Shown: positions 9,371 through 20,760 of the stretch, piece after piece
Position numbering within the stretch: position 1 is the stretch's first letter
Layout: each line of letters starts with the position of its first letter
Assembly: GCA_963971575.1 (NCBI GenBank)
Contig: OZ020611.1
Location: forward strand, 227,284,260 to 227,348,259
Reading direction: 5' to 3'
DNA from: Liopterus haemorrhoidalis
Taxonomy: Eukaryota; Arthropoda; Insecta; Coleoptera; Dytiscidae
DNA: 64,000 nt
Notes under the pieces: generated by a model
Told to the model about the DNA's origin: nothing
The model's input: only the letters and a program-made list of their open reading frames with translations
The model's database searches: none
Translations under genes and position numbers: made by a program

Positions 9371-9662
9371 TTTTCCAGTTGTATTTCAAAAAGATCAATT
9401 GTATTTCAGAATAGTCAATTTGATTTCAGAAAATGTCAATTGTAATTCAGATTGGTCAATTTTATTTCAGAAAATATCAAATGTATTTCAGATTAGTCAG
9501 TTTAGTTTCAGAAAGCGTCAATTGTATTTCAGATTAGTCAATTGTAATTCAGAAAATGTCAATTGAAATTCAGAAAATATCAAATGTATTTCAGAAATGG
9601 TCGATTGTAATTCAGAAAATGTCAATTGCAATTCAGAAATGGTTAATTATATTTCAGAATCT
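9371..9662. repeat. minisatellite, ~20.5-bp unit, 14 degenerate copies
   Basis: Alternating TCAATTGTAATTCAG and AAAAT/ATTAG/ATGG segments. The core TTTCAG or ATTCAG recurs 14 times over about 290 bp, giving a unit near 20-21 bp. Units differ by 1-4 substitutions, suggesting an old or gene-converted array. It follows directly on a poly-T run. Confidence 0.85.
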
Positions 9663-9671
9663 GTTTCTGTG

Positions 9672-10310
9672 CTATACAGGGTGTTTGTTTGAAACGGGGC
9701 ACCCCAAAAATCTCTTTTATTTGTAAAGATACAAAAAATCTTCAGAACAAAAGTTAAACTAGACAAAAAGGCCCATCTAAAGGTTATTATAAGAATTCTG
9801 AGGCACTTCCGGTTTCACCGGAAATGATGTCAACTTTTGATCTAGCATAGGGAATCGATAATTTTATATTTTTTTCCTAAAAGTACATTAAATTAGCTTT
9901 ACAATGAAACCAAAAAATCAAATTTTTATGTTAACCATTTCAAAAAATCATATTTTTATGTTAACCATTTCAAAATGGTGACCATTTATTTACAAAATAA
10001 TAATCAACATAAGTTTTACAAAGTTGAACGTAGCAAGCTTTGAAAACAATAAAAAAAGAGACAAAATATCTTCAGAACAAAAGTTTTTTTTTTTTTTTAA
10101 TTTAGTGGCCTTTGCTGCTGTGGTAATTAGCCAGGACAATTTATATTTGAGAAAATTTCCATGCCTGAACGGGATTCGAACCCGAGACCTTCGCAACGCA
10201 GAGCAGATGTGTTACCACTACGCTACGCCGGTCGGCAGAACAAAAGTTAAACTAGACGAAAAGGCCCATCTAAAGGTTACTATAAGAATTCTGAGGCACT
10301 TCTAGCTCCG
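9672..10310. repeat. repeat with internally duplicated ~95-bp segment
   Basis: The segment containing CTTCAGAACAAAAG, TTAAACTAGACAAAAAGGCC and ATAAGAATTCTGAGGCACTT occurs at 9741-9805. It occurs again at 10070-10083 plus 10247-10300, where a SINE splits it. A shorter 37-bp duplication (TTTTTATGTTAACCATTTC) lies at about 9910-9971. The left edge CAGGGTGTTTGTTTGAAAC resembles the end of a DNA transposon, but no partner TIR was found. Confidence 0.6.
10084..10235 (-). mobile_element. tRNA-derived SINE with 11-bp target duplication
   Basis: Minus-strand SINE of 152 bp. The head (10235 down to about 10160) is tRNA-like: GCCGACCGGCGTAGCG..., an A box like TAGCGTAGTGGTAA, and a B box GGTTCGAATCCC. 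It ends in a poly-A tail, seen as T's from 10084. The perfect duplication CAGAACAAAAG lies on both sides (10073-10083, 10236-10246). The B box and A box would support Pol III transcription. Mobilisation in trans by a LINE is expected for the class. Confidence 0.92.
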
Positions 10311-10975
10311 CACAAAGCTAAAAAATGGATAATAAACGCTGAAATGTGTGAAAATTCAACATAAAAAATTAAATACTGCCCTTTAATACTGTCTTTTAAT
10401 ACTGCCCATAATTAAAAACTGGGAATATATTCGCAACTATTCAGTTCAGTACTTTCCATAATTCGTAACAGGAAAGTAATATTTTTTGGATAATTGTATA
10501 AAATTATCCATACCAAAAACATAATAAATATTGGATGCAATGAAATAAATCTTATAAAGCAGCAAATTAATAGAAACAGAAGAGAAAGGTTATTTAAACC
10601 ATTATAATCAAATATTTATAAAAGAAAATGTCTTGTTTATCGTAACGACTTCCTACTGCACGTGGGTGTTTCAAAACTACTTTTTACAGTTGTTTTCAAG
10701 AAGCGACCATTCGGCCTCTAACGAGGTGTCACATTACCGACCCAAATAAGATCATAGATGTAAATACTAGATTGTGTTATTGAACTTAAACGCCTATCGG
10801 AATCGAAATGGCTGTATTTGCAGCCGGTTTCTTGTACACTGTCACATTTAATGGTAAAACAGAACCGTGCTAAGGGTTCTTGTAGCAGTGATGCAAAATT
10901 TGATTTGCTACGGTTAAAAATATACTAATTTATATAACAATAACAACAACAGCGGGAATATAAATTATTCTGTTG
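10311..10975. other. unassigned intergenic
   Basis: No supported gene or repeat. Short AT-rich runs and one CA/TG-rich patch (10640-10760) have no open frame worth reporting. Confidence 0.4.
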
Positions 10976-11430
10976 TAAAAAATTGATGTGAAGTGTGAAT
11001 TTTCACATACTTCAGGGCTTACACACTTCTTATTTAGTAAGTGTAAGACGCCAACAAAATATAATGACGTCAAAATCAACAGTTTTTAAATAATCATTTT
11101 TATTCGTTATTTGAGTACTAAGAGCTTTCATTACATTTTTACCTGTCCGACCTTAATATATAAGGGGCAAGTATTGTAATCGCGAAAATTTTCGATGTCG
11201 AGATTTTGACTGATGACCACGTTTCTTTTTTTTTTTTTTTTTCTTTTTTTTATGTTTCTTTATTTTTCTTTTTTTTATGATCGGGGAAGTCTAGCGTCTC
11301 TCTTTGCCACTGGTTTTAAAGTAAATTAAATCATTTGCGTATATTTCGTCACAATAAAATTAAAATTAAAAATATCCCAGCGATTTTTTCTGCATTTGCT
11401 TCGTATAATAATAAACATAATGATAAATGG
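10976..11430 (-). mobile_element. Helentron-like H2 remnant (3' part), interrupted
   Basis: Minus-strand 3' terminus of family H2: ATTGATGTGAAGTGTGAATTTTC hairpin region (as AAGTGTGAATTTTCACA), then the subterminal motif, then H2 interior (AAAATCAACAG...AGAGCTTTCAT). Between about 11149 and 11318 foreign sequence intervenes. It contains an H3-like scrap (TATATAAGGGGCAAGTATTG) and a long poly-T with AAGTCTAGCG. H2 resumes at TTTTAAAGTAAATTAAATC. Confidence 0.65.
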
Positions 11431-11957
11431 CCACTATCTTAGTACTTTTTAGGAAGTTATGTTGCATTTATTTAATGTAACCCTACAAAAACAAATGACA
11501 ACAAGCATGAAATAGTTATTCCATAACAAGTGATGAAATAAAATACACGCAAAATGCATAAGAAGATAAGTGCTTTAGTATAACATTCCAACTCTTGTGT
11601 TAGAATATTAACTTTTTGTAGTCAAAATTGGTTTTAGAATTGGTAAATTCTATAGTGGTCGTGGAGAAACTTATTTCTTACTTTTAACAACGTGTTATTT
11701 GATTTATGAATATTTATATACTATAAATGATTTATTATTCTGATGCCTTAAAAACATAAAACTAAAATAACTCAAACAATAGACCTGCGGGTGGAAGGGC
11801 ATCAGGACATATTATAACACAAACCCCAAACATTTTTTTTTTTTGTGAAATTTGTAGTTTAATTTTTTTTTTTTTAAATTTTGTAAAATCCTAACTTAGG
11901 AACAATAAAATATAGAATCCTGCAGTTGCTTTTTTTTAAAATCCTGGTATCCTAGAG

Positions 11958-12325
11958 CAGCGTTTCCCAACCGCCAGTCCGTGAGTTTTTTTTGCCGGTC
12001 CGCGAGATTTTGTTACAAAATCTCCGGGTTTGTAGTTTGGAGAGGAGGACCTTCTTTTTCTTGCTCATCACTTACATTTTGGAGGTGAAAACTTTTTTTT
12101 GCTCATCGCTTACATTTTGGAGGTGAAGACCTTCTTTTGCTCAGCACTTACATTTGGAGGAAAAGACTTTTTTTGCTCATCATTTATATTTTGGAGGTTA
12201 AGACCTTTTTTTTGCTCATCACTTGTAATAATTTTGCGATACACATTACTTTCTAAACTTGCTGGTCCGCAAATTTTTTCTAGGTTGCTTGCTGGTCCAC
12301 CATGAAAAAAGGTTGGGAAACGCTG
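11958..12325. mobile_element. hAT MITE, 368 bp
   Basis: Ends CAGCGTTTCCCAACC and GGTTGGGAAACGCTG are perfect 15-bp inverted repeats of hAT type. The 8-bp flanks TCCTAGAG (11950-11957) and TCCTAGAC (12326-12333) differ by one base. About five internal copies of a ~36-bp unit (GCTCATCACTTACATTTTGG + AGGTGAAGACCTTTTTT) fill 12042-12222. No transposase. Confidence 0.92.
12042..12222. repeat. ~36-bp tandem repeat inside hAT MITE
   Basis: Five degenerate units built on CTCATCACTTACATTTTGG followed by AGGTGAAGACC and a T-run. Related wording (CATCACTTGTAT...GAAGACCTTTTTT) recurs at 57400-57480, so the unit is dispersed outside this MITE too. Confidence 0.75.
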
Positions 12326-12569
12326 TCCTAGACTCCTTATGACTCATTTTAAAGCAACTCAAAAAAAATTGCAAATTAAAAATTTCCCAAAAAAATGTAT
12401 TGTTTGACAAATTTTTTTTGAAATTTCAAAAAATTGTAACTTAAGAATAATAAAATATAGAAAACTGCGGTTTGAATTTTTGAAATCTTTGTATATTGTT
12501 TAATCTCAAAAAAATGGTGCCCTAATAACCCAACTTTTTTAATAAATACGAATCGCCAAACAAAACCTT

Positions 12570-12989
12570 TGAAATGATCAAAAATCGAATGGAGGACCCC
12601 TTCAAGAGGTATGGGCAGTCGCTCCATCTTGCTGCCACCAAACCTCAGGTGTTTCTTGAACAGCTGGACGGACAAAATTCTCTAACATTTGGCGATATCG
12701 GGCCCCAGTCACCGTTACTACATTACCTCTCTCGTCCTCGAAGAAATTTGCTCAACACAAGACCTGTTTTTCGGGGTTCGCATGAATCATGGTCTCCCGA
12801 CTCGTGGCAAGTCGATCACAAATCCCTGTTGTTGGAAACGATGAATTAGACGGATTATCGCCGATTTAGATAACGGATACCTCACTTAATAATGACGCAT
12901 GCATGCTCTCTGTGTGAGTATAATTCACCGTCGATTTCCAAATAAACTTCTACGATTTTGGTTCTTTGGGGTGTGCTAAATTTCTCCAT
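12570..12989 (-). pseudogene. DDE transposase remnant (DUF4817/DDE_3-like, Tc1/mariner superfamily)
   Basis: Minus-strand fragments in broken frames. Near 12989 a start MEKFSTPQRTKIVEVYLE resembles the N-terminal helix-turn-helix of the same family as the transposase at 31.4-32.5 kb. At about 12740-12640 there is EDERGNVVTVTGARYRQML, then VWWQQDGATAHTS, the block around the second catalytic Asp. The first catalytic block and the third Asp are missing. Frameshifts and stops occur throughout and the segments are separated by deletions, so it is inactive. No TIRs were located. Confidence 0.7.
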
Positions 12990-13115
12990 AACAAATCTTC
13001 AAAGGTTGAGTTATTTATCTGAAAGGAAAAAAAAGAAAATATATATGAAAGAAGATTGTTATGAATTTTTCCCATGGTAACGCGACTTTTGGGCCATCTT
13101 GTATATTAACTGTTA

Positions 13116-13136
13116 AAATAATTTAAGTTTTTTTTT

Positions 13137-13167
<31 letters not shown>

Positions 13168-14510
13168 TAGACACGTCAACTACTTGGCTATTGGTGTCTT
13201 TGTTACTATCTTACAATGTTTTAGTAGGTATATGTATTTACATTCTAACTATATTTGCTTAAAAATATTAATTGATTGTAAGAATTGCAAAACATTGTTG
13301 GTCATTGCTGGGTCGGGTTTTAGTATGTCTTTATTGTCCTGTGGTAGGTTGTAGTTAGTACGTATGTTAGTGTATAGATGACAGTCAGTTAATATATGGT
13401 TAACAGTCAGTTGTTCGTCACATGTCTCGCAAATTTAGTTTTTTAGTCTGTTCATGAGGTGTTTGTGAGTAAGTCTGGTGTGTCCGATTCTAAGTCTTGG
13501 CATGATTATTTGTTCACGTCTATTGGTACCTGAGGTCCAGTTGCGTATGTCGTGTGATTGTTCTAAGTTTATTTTTCATAGTATCGCGCCACTTGTTCAG
13601 TCTGGTCGAGTAGAGTCTTGCGTTGATGGTCTATCTTAAGTAAGTTTTGTTGGGGGCAATATGGAATATTTCATCATGGCTGCTATTGGAATCTCGGGCT
13701 GCAGAATTCACACGTTCGTTTCCCTCGATTTCAGCGTGGGCAGGCACTCAGATGATTTGTACTGGTTTTCTTTATTCAATCATCTGTTGTATCTGGTCCT
13801 GGATTCGTTGGATCCTCGTATCCTTTGAGTAGCTGTTGTCGAGAGCTTGCAGTACGCTTAGAGAGTCGATGCATACGGCTGTATTGCTGTAGGTGGTTAC
13901 TGATGCCATTTCGAGCGCCTTCAGAATTGCTACCGCTTCTGCTTGGAATACGTTGGTGGTTGTTGGTAGACAATGCGTTTTCACCTCTTCGCCATGAACA
14001 ACAGCTATAGAGCACTTATTGTCCGTTTTTGTTGCGTCAGTGAATTAGAATTGGTACTGGTGTAGTTCGTGTTTAAGTTGTTCAAATTTGATTTTTAAAT
14101 TCTGGTTCAGTCTTTTTATATACGGTTAGGTCCGTGTTTTTAATTATTTTTCCAAACAGCCAAGGTGGAGTATGGTGGAAGGTGGTTGACTGGATTTCAG
14201 GAATTAAGATGTTGTTGGCTTGTAGGATGGTATTGATGTATTGCTGTAGGTTGGTTTTATCGTGAGTAATTAGGGAATTTTGTTTTATGAAAAAATGATT
14301 ATTAGTATCCGACGTATATTTGGTTTACTTGCTAAATTTGTTAAGTACATCATAGACAGTTTTTCTCGTCTCTCTTTAAGACTTGGTTCTCCTGCTTCGT
14401 TTAGAATGTTAGTCGAGGGGCTTTATCTAAATGCGCCGGTAGCTATTCTTATTGCTGTATGATGTACAGAGTTTAGTAAGTTTAGAGTAGAAGGAAAATT
14501 TACAATGTTG
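13116..14510 (-). pseudogene. LINE 3' half: RT C-terminus, RNase H, Cys tail, (AAAT)n
   Basis: 5'-truncated minus-strand non-LTR element. From the right: HHTAIRIATGAF and NEAGEPSLKERREKL (post-RT region, about 14460-14340). Next comes RNase H with FTDATK (position of the first Asp), QAEAVAILKALE (Glu) and AVCIDSLSVLQAL (second Asp), at about 14045-13775. Then RIGHTRLTHKHLMNRL and CETCDEQLTVNHILTDC, the C-x2-C-H-C tail at about 13490-13380. The 3' end is an (AAAT)n tail at 13127-13168. RNase H plus the RIGHT/CETC tail fits I/R1-type LINEs. Several stops and frameshifts. The truncation point coincides with the start of the Helentron-like copy at 14520. Confidence 0.8.
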
Positions 14511-14573
14511 AAAAATTCGTTTTTTTAGGGTTTTGTAGGTATGACCAAAAAACCCTTATACCGTCATTTTGTC

Positions 14574-14675
<102 letters not shown>

Positions 14676-15142
14676 TCGGTAAAAATTATAGCCAAACGGC
14701 TAAACCTAGAGAGTTGAAATTTGGCATGCTTATACAACTCTTTGACCCGCACATAGGAAAAATACTAAAACATCTAAAAAACATATCCCCCTAAAAATAT
14801 AAACAAATATGTGCTCATCGAAAAAAAAAATATTTTTTTAAAATTCTGAGTAGGGTATCAAATGAAAGTCCTTGGTACGTGGATTAACGATCAAATTTTT
14901 ATTTTTGCAAAATAAATTATTTTGAAGCGATTTTTGCCAAAATTGTGCAAAAATTTTTTTGTCCCACACCCTGTAGCCCAGATGGTTTAAACTAAAAATC
15001 TGAAAAAAATCTAAGTAATGTACATTGGTGTGAACCGGAATAGTTCAACAGGAATTTTTGATCAGATTAGGTTTTTGGAAAAAAACGCATTTTTTGTGAT
15101 TTTTGGCTAATAATGTACACAAGTTATAGCTTTGTAACACGC

Positions 15143-15235
15143 CACACTGTAACGTGTGTGCTGGTCTAGTGGTATTTGACGCTGACTTTTCACCCATGTA
15201 ACCCGATCCGATAGGGATCGAACCCTGGAGAAGAG
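15143..15235 (+). other. tRNA-like module inside H1 copy a
   Basis: Contains an A-box-like TGGTCTAGTGGTATTTG and a B-box-like GGGATCGAACCC about 45 bp apart. No convincing full cloverleaf, so I do not call a tRNA gene. The same position in the other five H1 copies holds a related but divergent A/B-box module. Confidence 0.6.
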
Positions 15236-15660
15236 ACTATATATATTTTTTTTTTTTTAATTTCTATATTGTTTAAATTATTTTTTCAAAATTCTAATTA
15301 TATTTTGGCAAATGTTGCATTTAATTTTTAAAAGCGTAAATTTAATAGCCAGTGAAAATTGTTTAAATTATAATTTAATTCTGTCAATGTACACGAAATC
15401 AGAGGGGCGGAACTTATAACAACCAATGGAAGCCATAGGCGCAATTTTTAAAATTCTTAATGAACCTTGCTATATAAAAAAAAAATGCTGCACATATTTA
15501 GAAACCTAAATAATGGTATTAGGCGTTCGAATTAAAATTAACAAAAAAAATATTTTAATATAAAATTTGTTTTCGCATCCAAAATAATCATCATTCACTT
15601 ACTAAATACCTGCAAAACCCTGAAATGTGTGAATATTCACACTTCACATCAATTTTTTTT

Positions 15661-16772
15661 ACAGGCGCACACATAGGAGAGGGGGAGTCTCACGAACTTG
15701 AAATTTTGCTACTTGCATTGATATTGTTGAGTCATATATCAATTTCGGGTAGATATTTAAAAATCGTAGAGTTCTAAATATCTTAAATGGAGTTAATCTA
15801 AAGATTTTCTGCATTTTTCGTTTACGTTTACCAGTTTTTTTTTTTTTTATATGATTTTTTTGTTGTATTATTCATTTCATCTTCTAGTTCAACCTTTTCT
15901 TTTGCAACATTACATTGCAGAGTGAGTTTTCAAGCCGATATATACACCGAAAACTATCACATCCCTTTTTGCAACCGCAAGTTGCAAGCTTGGGACATAC
16001 TTCCCAAATTTCTAGTAAAATTGTCCAAGTTGGGCGTCACTTATTACCGACTGAATGCCAAGAAACTAGTCTAACTAACCACCAATTAAAAACGGCGAAA
16101 CTTTGCTTTAGACACATTAAGTTCCATGTTCGAAAATGTCACCATCTTTACTAGCCATAAAAATCAATTCATTTTAAAACATATTTAAATTAGGCAAAGA
16201 TTACAACACGTTTTAGTAGCACACTTCTATAAAATCTTAATGCAATCTTTTATAATAATCTTTTGACAAAATGTGAGAGGAATGTTATTCAACAACATAG
16301 AAAAGAGATTTCTTCAAATTTGTAAAAATACTAACGTGAGCAATAAATTTTAAAAAACATTTGATATTACAATATTGTTCCAAAGTGATAGGGCGTTATT
16401 TATTTCCTATCAACAGACCATAAATTTTATAAAATAATTGTATAAGTAAAAAAAAATCTATTTCTGCATGTTTGAATAATAAGTGACAATGAAAACAACC
16501 ATTTCTAGCATTATCATATAGTATTTGCATACATAGTTCAGTGGTGCAGAGAATTATAGGAATTCTATAACTGCCATTTTAAAAATATTTATATATATTT
16601 TTTTGTTTCACTTAAATTTTAACTTTCAGTTAAATTTAAACACGAGTATTTTTACACATTTTCAGGGTTTTGCAGATAGTAAGTGATAACAATTTGTGGG
16701 TTCATATTAAAAATCATAGATTTCAATAACTTTTTAAAGAATAATCCACGTTTTTCATCTAGAAATCTCTCC
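15661..16772. other. unassigned intergenic
   Basis: AT-rich. Around 16660 a CAGGGTTTTGCAGATAGTAAG motif resembles the Helentron-like subterminal repeat, suggesting an eroded copy. No ORF could be supported. Confidence 0.4.
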
Positions 16773-17551
16773 AGTCAGTCAGATAAATAATAATAATAAT
16801 AATAATAATATATATATTGACTTAGCTACATGGATTACGTTTTAAGTTAGCCAAGACAAACATTTAAATACACAATTATTATTTCTAGATTAACATTACA
16901 TTTTTACATTTTTAAAATTTATATTTGAATAATTCTTCTGTGGAGTAAAAAGGATGTTCAGTAAAGAACTGTTTCATCCTTTTTTGAATTCGTTAGAACC
17001 CAAACTTCTGAGTTCTATTGGTAATTTGGCTGCGTAGAAGTTCTCAGGCGTACGGGATATAGTAAGTCTCAGAAAATCTGAGTATAAATTCGACTTGCCT
17101 CTTGTGTTCTATTGATGAATTTCCGCATGAGTTTGAAAAGTAGGTCTAAGTCTAAAAGTAGTCTAAGGATGTCAACAAGTTGATACTGTTCTCGTCAAGT
17201 CCATATAAGGCTTGCTTTTCTAATAATATTTCATGCGTGACACAATTAAAAGCTTTTTAAATCTAATAAGGGAGCCAAGCAATATTCTCTGGACTCCATG
17301 GAACCCGATATTTGAGAAAGAAAAGATAATATGACATCCGTAGTTGATTTGCCGCTTCTAAATCCAAACTATGCCTCACTGAACAAGATATTACTCTCAA
17401 AGTATTGAAGTATTTGAGTAGATAATATTTTTATAAATATTTTGGAAAGTATTGGCAACAGTGAAATTGGGCAGTAATTTTCTGGATCATTATTATCACC
17501 TTTAAACACAATAAATCAAAACAATAAATCAAAATATTTATCTGACTGACT
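16773..17551 (-). pseudogene. LINE reverse-transcriptase fragment between 17-bp inverted repeats
   Basis: Minus-strand pieces read FKGDNNDPENYCPISLLPIL, then FGFRSGKSTTD and LDLKSF, i.e. RT motifs 2-3 of a CR1/Jockey-like LINE with stops. The 3' tail is (AAT)n at 16785-16809. The fragment is bounded by a perfect 17-bp inverted repeat, AGTCAGTCAGATAAATA at 16773-16789 and its complement at 17535-17551. That is unusual for LINE insertions, which normally make direct duplications. Confidence 0.7.
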
Positions 17552-17782
17552 ACAAAACCAGATTGCTATAGCTGGGTCGTAGACGAGAGTACAACTCAAG
17601 AACGATGTAAGTCTCTAAATGGAAGCACGTGGTCATTCTTTTGTAATTTATTAAAAACTATGCTTTTTAATATGTACCCACAATTTGTTATAACTTTCCA
17701 AATGCGTGTAAATGCTTGAAATGTGTAAAAATTAAAAATTCCAGCTTCGCATTTTGTTCAAGTCCGAAGACTACAAATACAG

Positions 17783-18925
17783 AAAAAAATTAATGTGAAG
17801 TGTGAATTTTCACACATTGCAGGGTTTCGCAGGTATAAAATAAGTGAAGGCGGCATGCTGAGTGTGTAAGACAAATTTTGCTTTGTAGTAGTCACGGCAA
17901 AATTAACGATGTTTTTAAAATAATTTATCGTCTGTTAATCTAAGAGCTTTAAAAATAAATTTTATGTTAAAATATATTTTTGTTAATTTTAATTCGAGTG
18001 TCTAATATTATTATTTAGGTTTCTAAATATGTGCAGTATTTTTTTTATATAGCACGATTCATTAAGATTTTGATAATTGCGCCTATGGCTTCCATTGGTT
18101 GTTTTTAGTCATAAGCTCCACCCCTCTGATTTCGTATACATTCAAACATAGATTTAAATTATAATTTCAACAATTTCCACTGGTTATTAATTTTACGCTT
18201 TTAAAAATAAAATGCAACATTTGCCAAAATACAACTAGAATTTGAAAAAATAATTTAAACAAAATAAAAAGGCAAAAAAAAAACAGAAAAAATAAAATAG
18301 ACGGGAAGCGAACACTAGCCTGCAACTTAGAAAGCGAGAACGTTAACCGTTACACCATGAAAAAATATTGGTTTACTGTCTTACATGAGGGTTTAATTAT
18401 TTTACACCGTCAGCCAAAAAAACACAAAAAATGCGTTATTTTCCGAAAACATAATCTCATCAAAAATTCCTGTTGTACTATTCCGGTTCACACCAATATA
18501 CAATACTTAGAATTTTTTCAGATTTTTAGTTTAAACCATCTGGGCTACAGGGTATGGGACAATTTTTTTTTTTGCACAATTTTGTCAAAAATCGCGTTAA
18601 AATAATTTATTTTACAAAAATAAAATTTTGATCGTTAATCCACGTACTAAGGGCTTTCATTTGATACTCTACTCAGAATTTGAAAAAATATATATTTTTT
18701 TTTCGATGAGTACATATTTGTTTATATTTTTAGGGGGATATGTTTTTTAGATGTTTTAGTATTTTTTCTATGTGCGGGTCAAAGAGTTATATAAGCATGC
18801 CAAATTTCAACTCTTTAGGTTTAGCTGTTTGGCTACAATTTTTACCGAACAGAGGGACAGACAGACAGACAGACGACAAAATGACGTTGTAAGGGTTTTT
18901 AGTCATACCTACAAAACCCTAAAAA
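17783..18925 (-). mobile_element. Helentron-like H1 copy b, full length
   Basis: Reverse-oriented H1. The 3' end at left is AAAATTAATGTGAAGTGTGAA with hairpin and CAGGGTTTCGCAGGT; the 5' end at right is ATACCTACAAAACCCTAAAAA. The microsatellite is short, about 4 GACA units near 18856-18874. Its tRNA-like module (minus, about 18375-18290) has TGGTGTAACGGTTAACG and GTGTTCGCTTCCC. Confidence 0.78.
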
Positions 18926-19800
18926 TGTCTCGATGAAATGTTTCTACCAGTTTGTGATCATTGATTGTTAGGACCACTAACAACATGAATTTTTGCTGTA
19001 ACTTTTTTCACGAGCCTAACAACATCCCCCACAGCTCCCACTTGATTCAATTACACCTCCGTCCCTGAAAAGACATATATGCATAATATGGTGATCGTGA
19101 TGTTATATTCCACTGGCAATGTTCTTGCTGTCAGGTGTAACAGCACATTTTTTCAATCACAACTGCTCCGTTAATGAATCATTGTATACCGAGTGATTTA
19201 TTTTAATCGTACAGTATCTTATCCACGTCCTTTTATCTTGATCATTTTCCAAGACAAGTCAAATGTCAAACTCTTGCTATTATTATGCCTGTGATTTATT
19301 TATTTGCAATAAATAAAATTTAATTTCTATTCGTATAATACACGTGCATTTGGAATTACTCGCTATTCGTTATTTGTAACATTGAATTGTTTTTATTTCA
19401 CGAATAATTAGAGCGTGAATTAAATGGATAAATGGAAATTGTGGTCACTATGACATTTTATTTTAATAGGCAAATGATTAAACCTTTGAGAGAACCTTCA
19501 AATATCTGGGTATCGTGAGAAGTTGGGTAATCCTGATACAACAAAATATTTAAAACAAAATATAGTTTGTTAATTCATCTTATTTTGTATAAGGTCCTCT
19601 TTTCCAAACAAGGATCCTTTCTAAGAACTGCAAAAGTGAGGTTCTACCAGTAATATATACTCGACATGTGCAAGGTGAGGTTTGCAAACCGAAGGCAAAT
19701 AAATGAACACTAACCAATTATTTTTATTTTAGATAGATATAGTCTTGATTCGTGCCTTGCGGCACGAGTACAGTTCTTACATAAAAACTCATAATTAACT
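18926..19800. other. unassigned intergenic
   Basis: No supported gene, TIR or tail. The content is AT-rich with mixed short motifs. Confidence 0.4.
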
Positions 19801-19816
19801 ATTTGATATTTGTAAC

Positions 19817-19941
<125 letters not shown>

Positions 19942-19992
19942 TACAATGAAATTATTTAGAATTAACAAATATATAATTTTAATAATGAAAAT

Positions 19993-20104
19993 CTGATATC
20001 AAAAACACAACCTCCCCGGGAATCGAACCCGCATCCTAGAGATTACGCGTCGCAGTTCCCTGCTACAGGGCCATGGAGGCATGAGAATTGCATTTTGATA
20101 TCAG
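19993..20104 (-). other. tRNA-like sequence framed by 12-bp inverted repeat
   Basis: The minus strand (about 20083-20009) shows GCCTCCATGGCCCTGTAGCA..., a D-arm-like CCCT/AGGG pair, and B box GGTTCGATTCCCGG. The acceptor ends GCCTCC/GGGGAGGT pair for 5-6 bp. The anticodon stem is poor, so a functional tRNA is unlikely. The unit is flanked by a perfect inverted repeat, CTGATATCAAAA (19993-20004) and its complement (20093-20104), rather than a direct duplication. Confidence 0.65.
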
Positions 20105-20760
20105 TGGACAAGTCGTGACTTCAATTATACATAATTCATGTACGAAAGAGAAGCTGATTTTTCTATCGAAAAACATAAATGATATTTCCCGTGCAAAAAG
20201 CGGTGCGTGCGAGAACTCATTGATGCTTCTTGGATATGAACGTGCCTTTATTCGTCAATCGATCATGCTTTCAATGTCTAAGGCCGTTTAATCGGAGCCG
20301 ACTTTACGCCTTAAAAAATGGGATTTATAGAATTCTGCAATATGAACAAGCAAATAAACAATAATAACATTTAGCTGGAAGATATTCCTTGATATTTCCA
20401 TCTGCCATTATCTCATAATTTACCCGTCATATCTTCATAGTTTATTAGACACAAGCATATTAAACGTCTTACATAATAGATCATATTTCCAAGTTGGATA
20501 AGTGCATTTTTCATTGCTGCTCGCAATGTACGCTCAATATACATATAACTGGAGGCAATAACTCACACCTAGGAAGTGTTACACGCCTCCTGAGTCTTAT
20601 CTTGGAAACATCTAGTAGCCAGAGAGAGTCGTAAACAAAGAAACGTCGTTATTGACTGCCCAACTTACTTAGACAAACCGTTTAGTTTCAATTATTTCAT
20701 ATTTATGGGGTTAAAAGAAAGTTTTAATTGAGCAATGAAACTGTTTTCTTTATTAATTTA
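20105..20760. other. unassigned intergenic
   Basis: Slightly less AT-rich than its neighbours. It has an open frame of 67 codons (20088-20291) with no recognisable features. No gene supported. Confidence 0.4.

Larger units (their letters stand above)
11820..12540. repeat. degenerate repeat related to 44-kb tandem tail
   Basis: Two arms, 11820-11950 and 12334-12540, share the pattern TAACTTAGGAAYAATAAAATATAG...CTGCRGTT...AAATC with each other and, more weakly, with the 165-bp units at 43930-44620. A hAT MITE (11958-12325) separates the arms. Confidence 0.5.

Noticed and set aside
9990..10305. Open frames on both strands across the SINE at 10084
   Set aside because: They read through the poly-A/T tail and tRNA-like head of the SINE and the duplicated repeat; not genes.
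15143..15235. Functional tRNA genes at the tRNA-like modules (also 20009, 23943, 36470, 60838)
   Set aside because: A and B boxes are present, but anticodon arms or acceptor pairing are poor and each sits inside or next to a mobile element.
20088..20291. 67-codon frame in unassigned DNA
   Set aside because: No domain, no neighbouring exon signals, length expected by chance.
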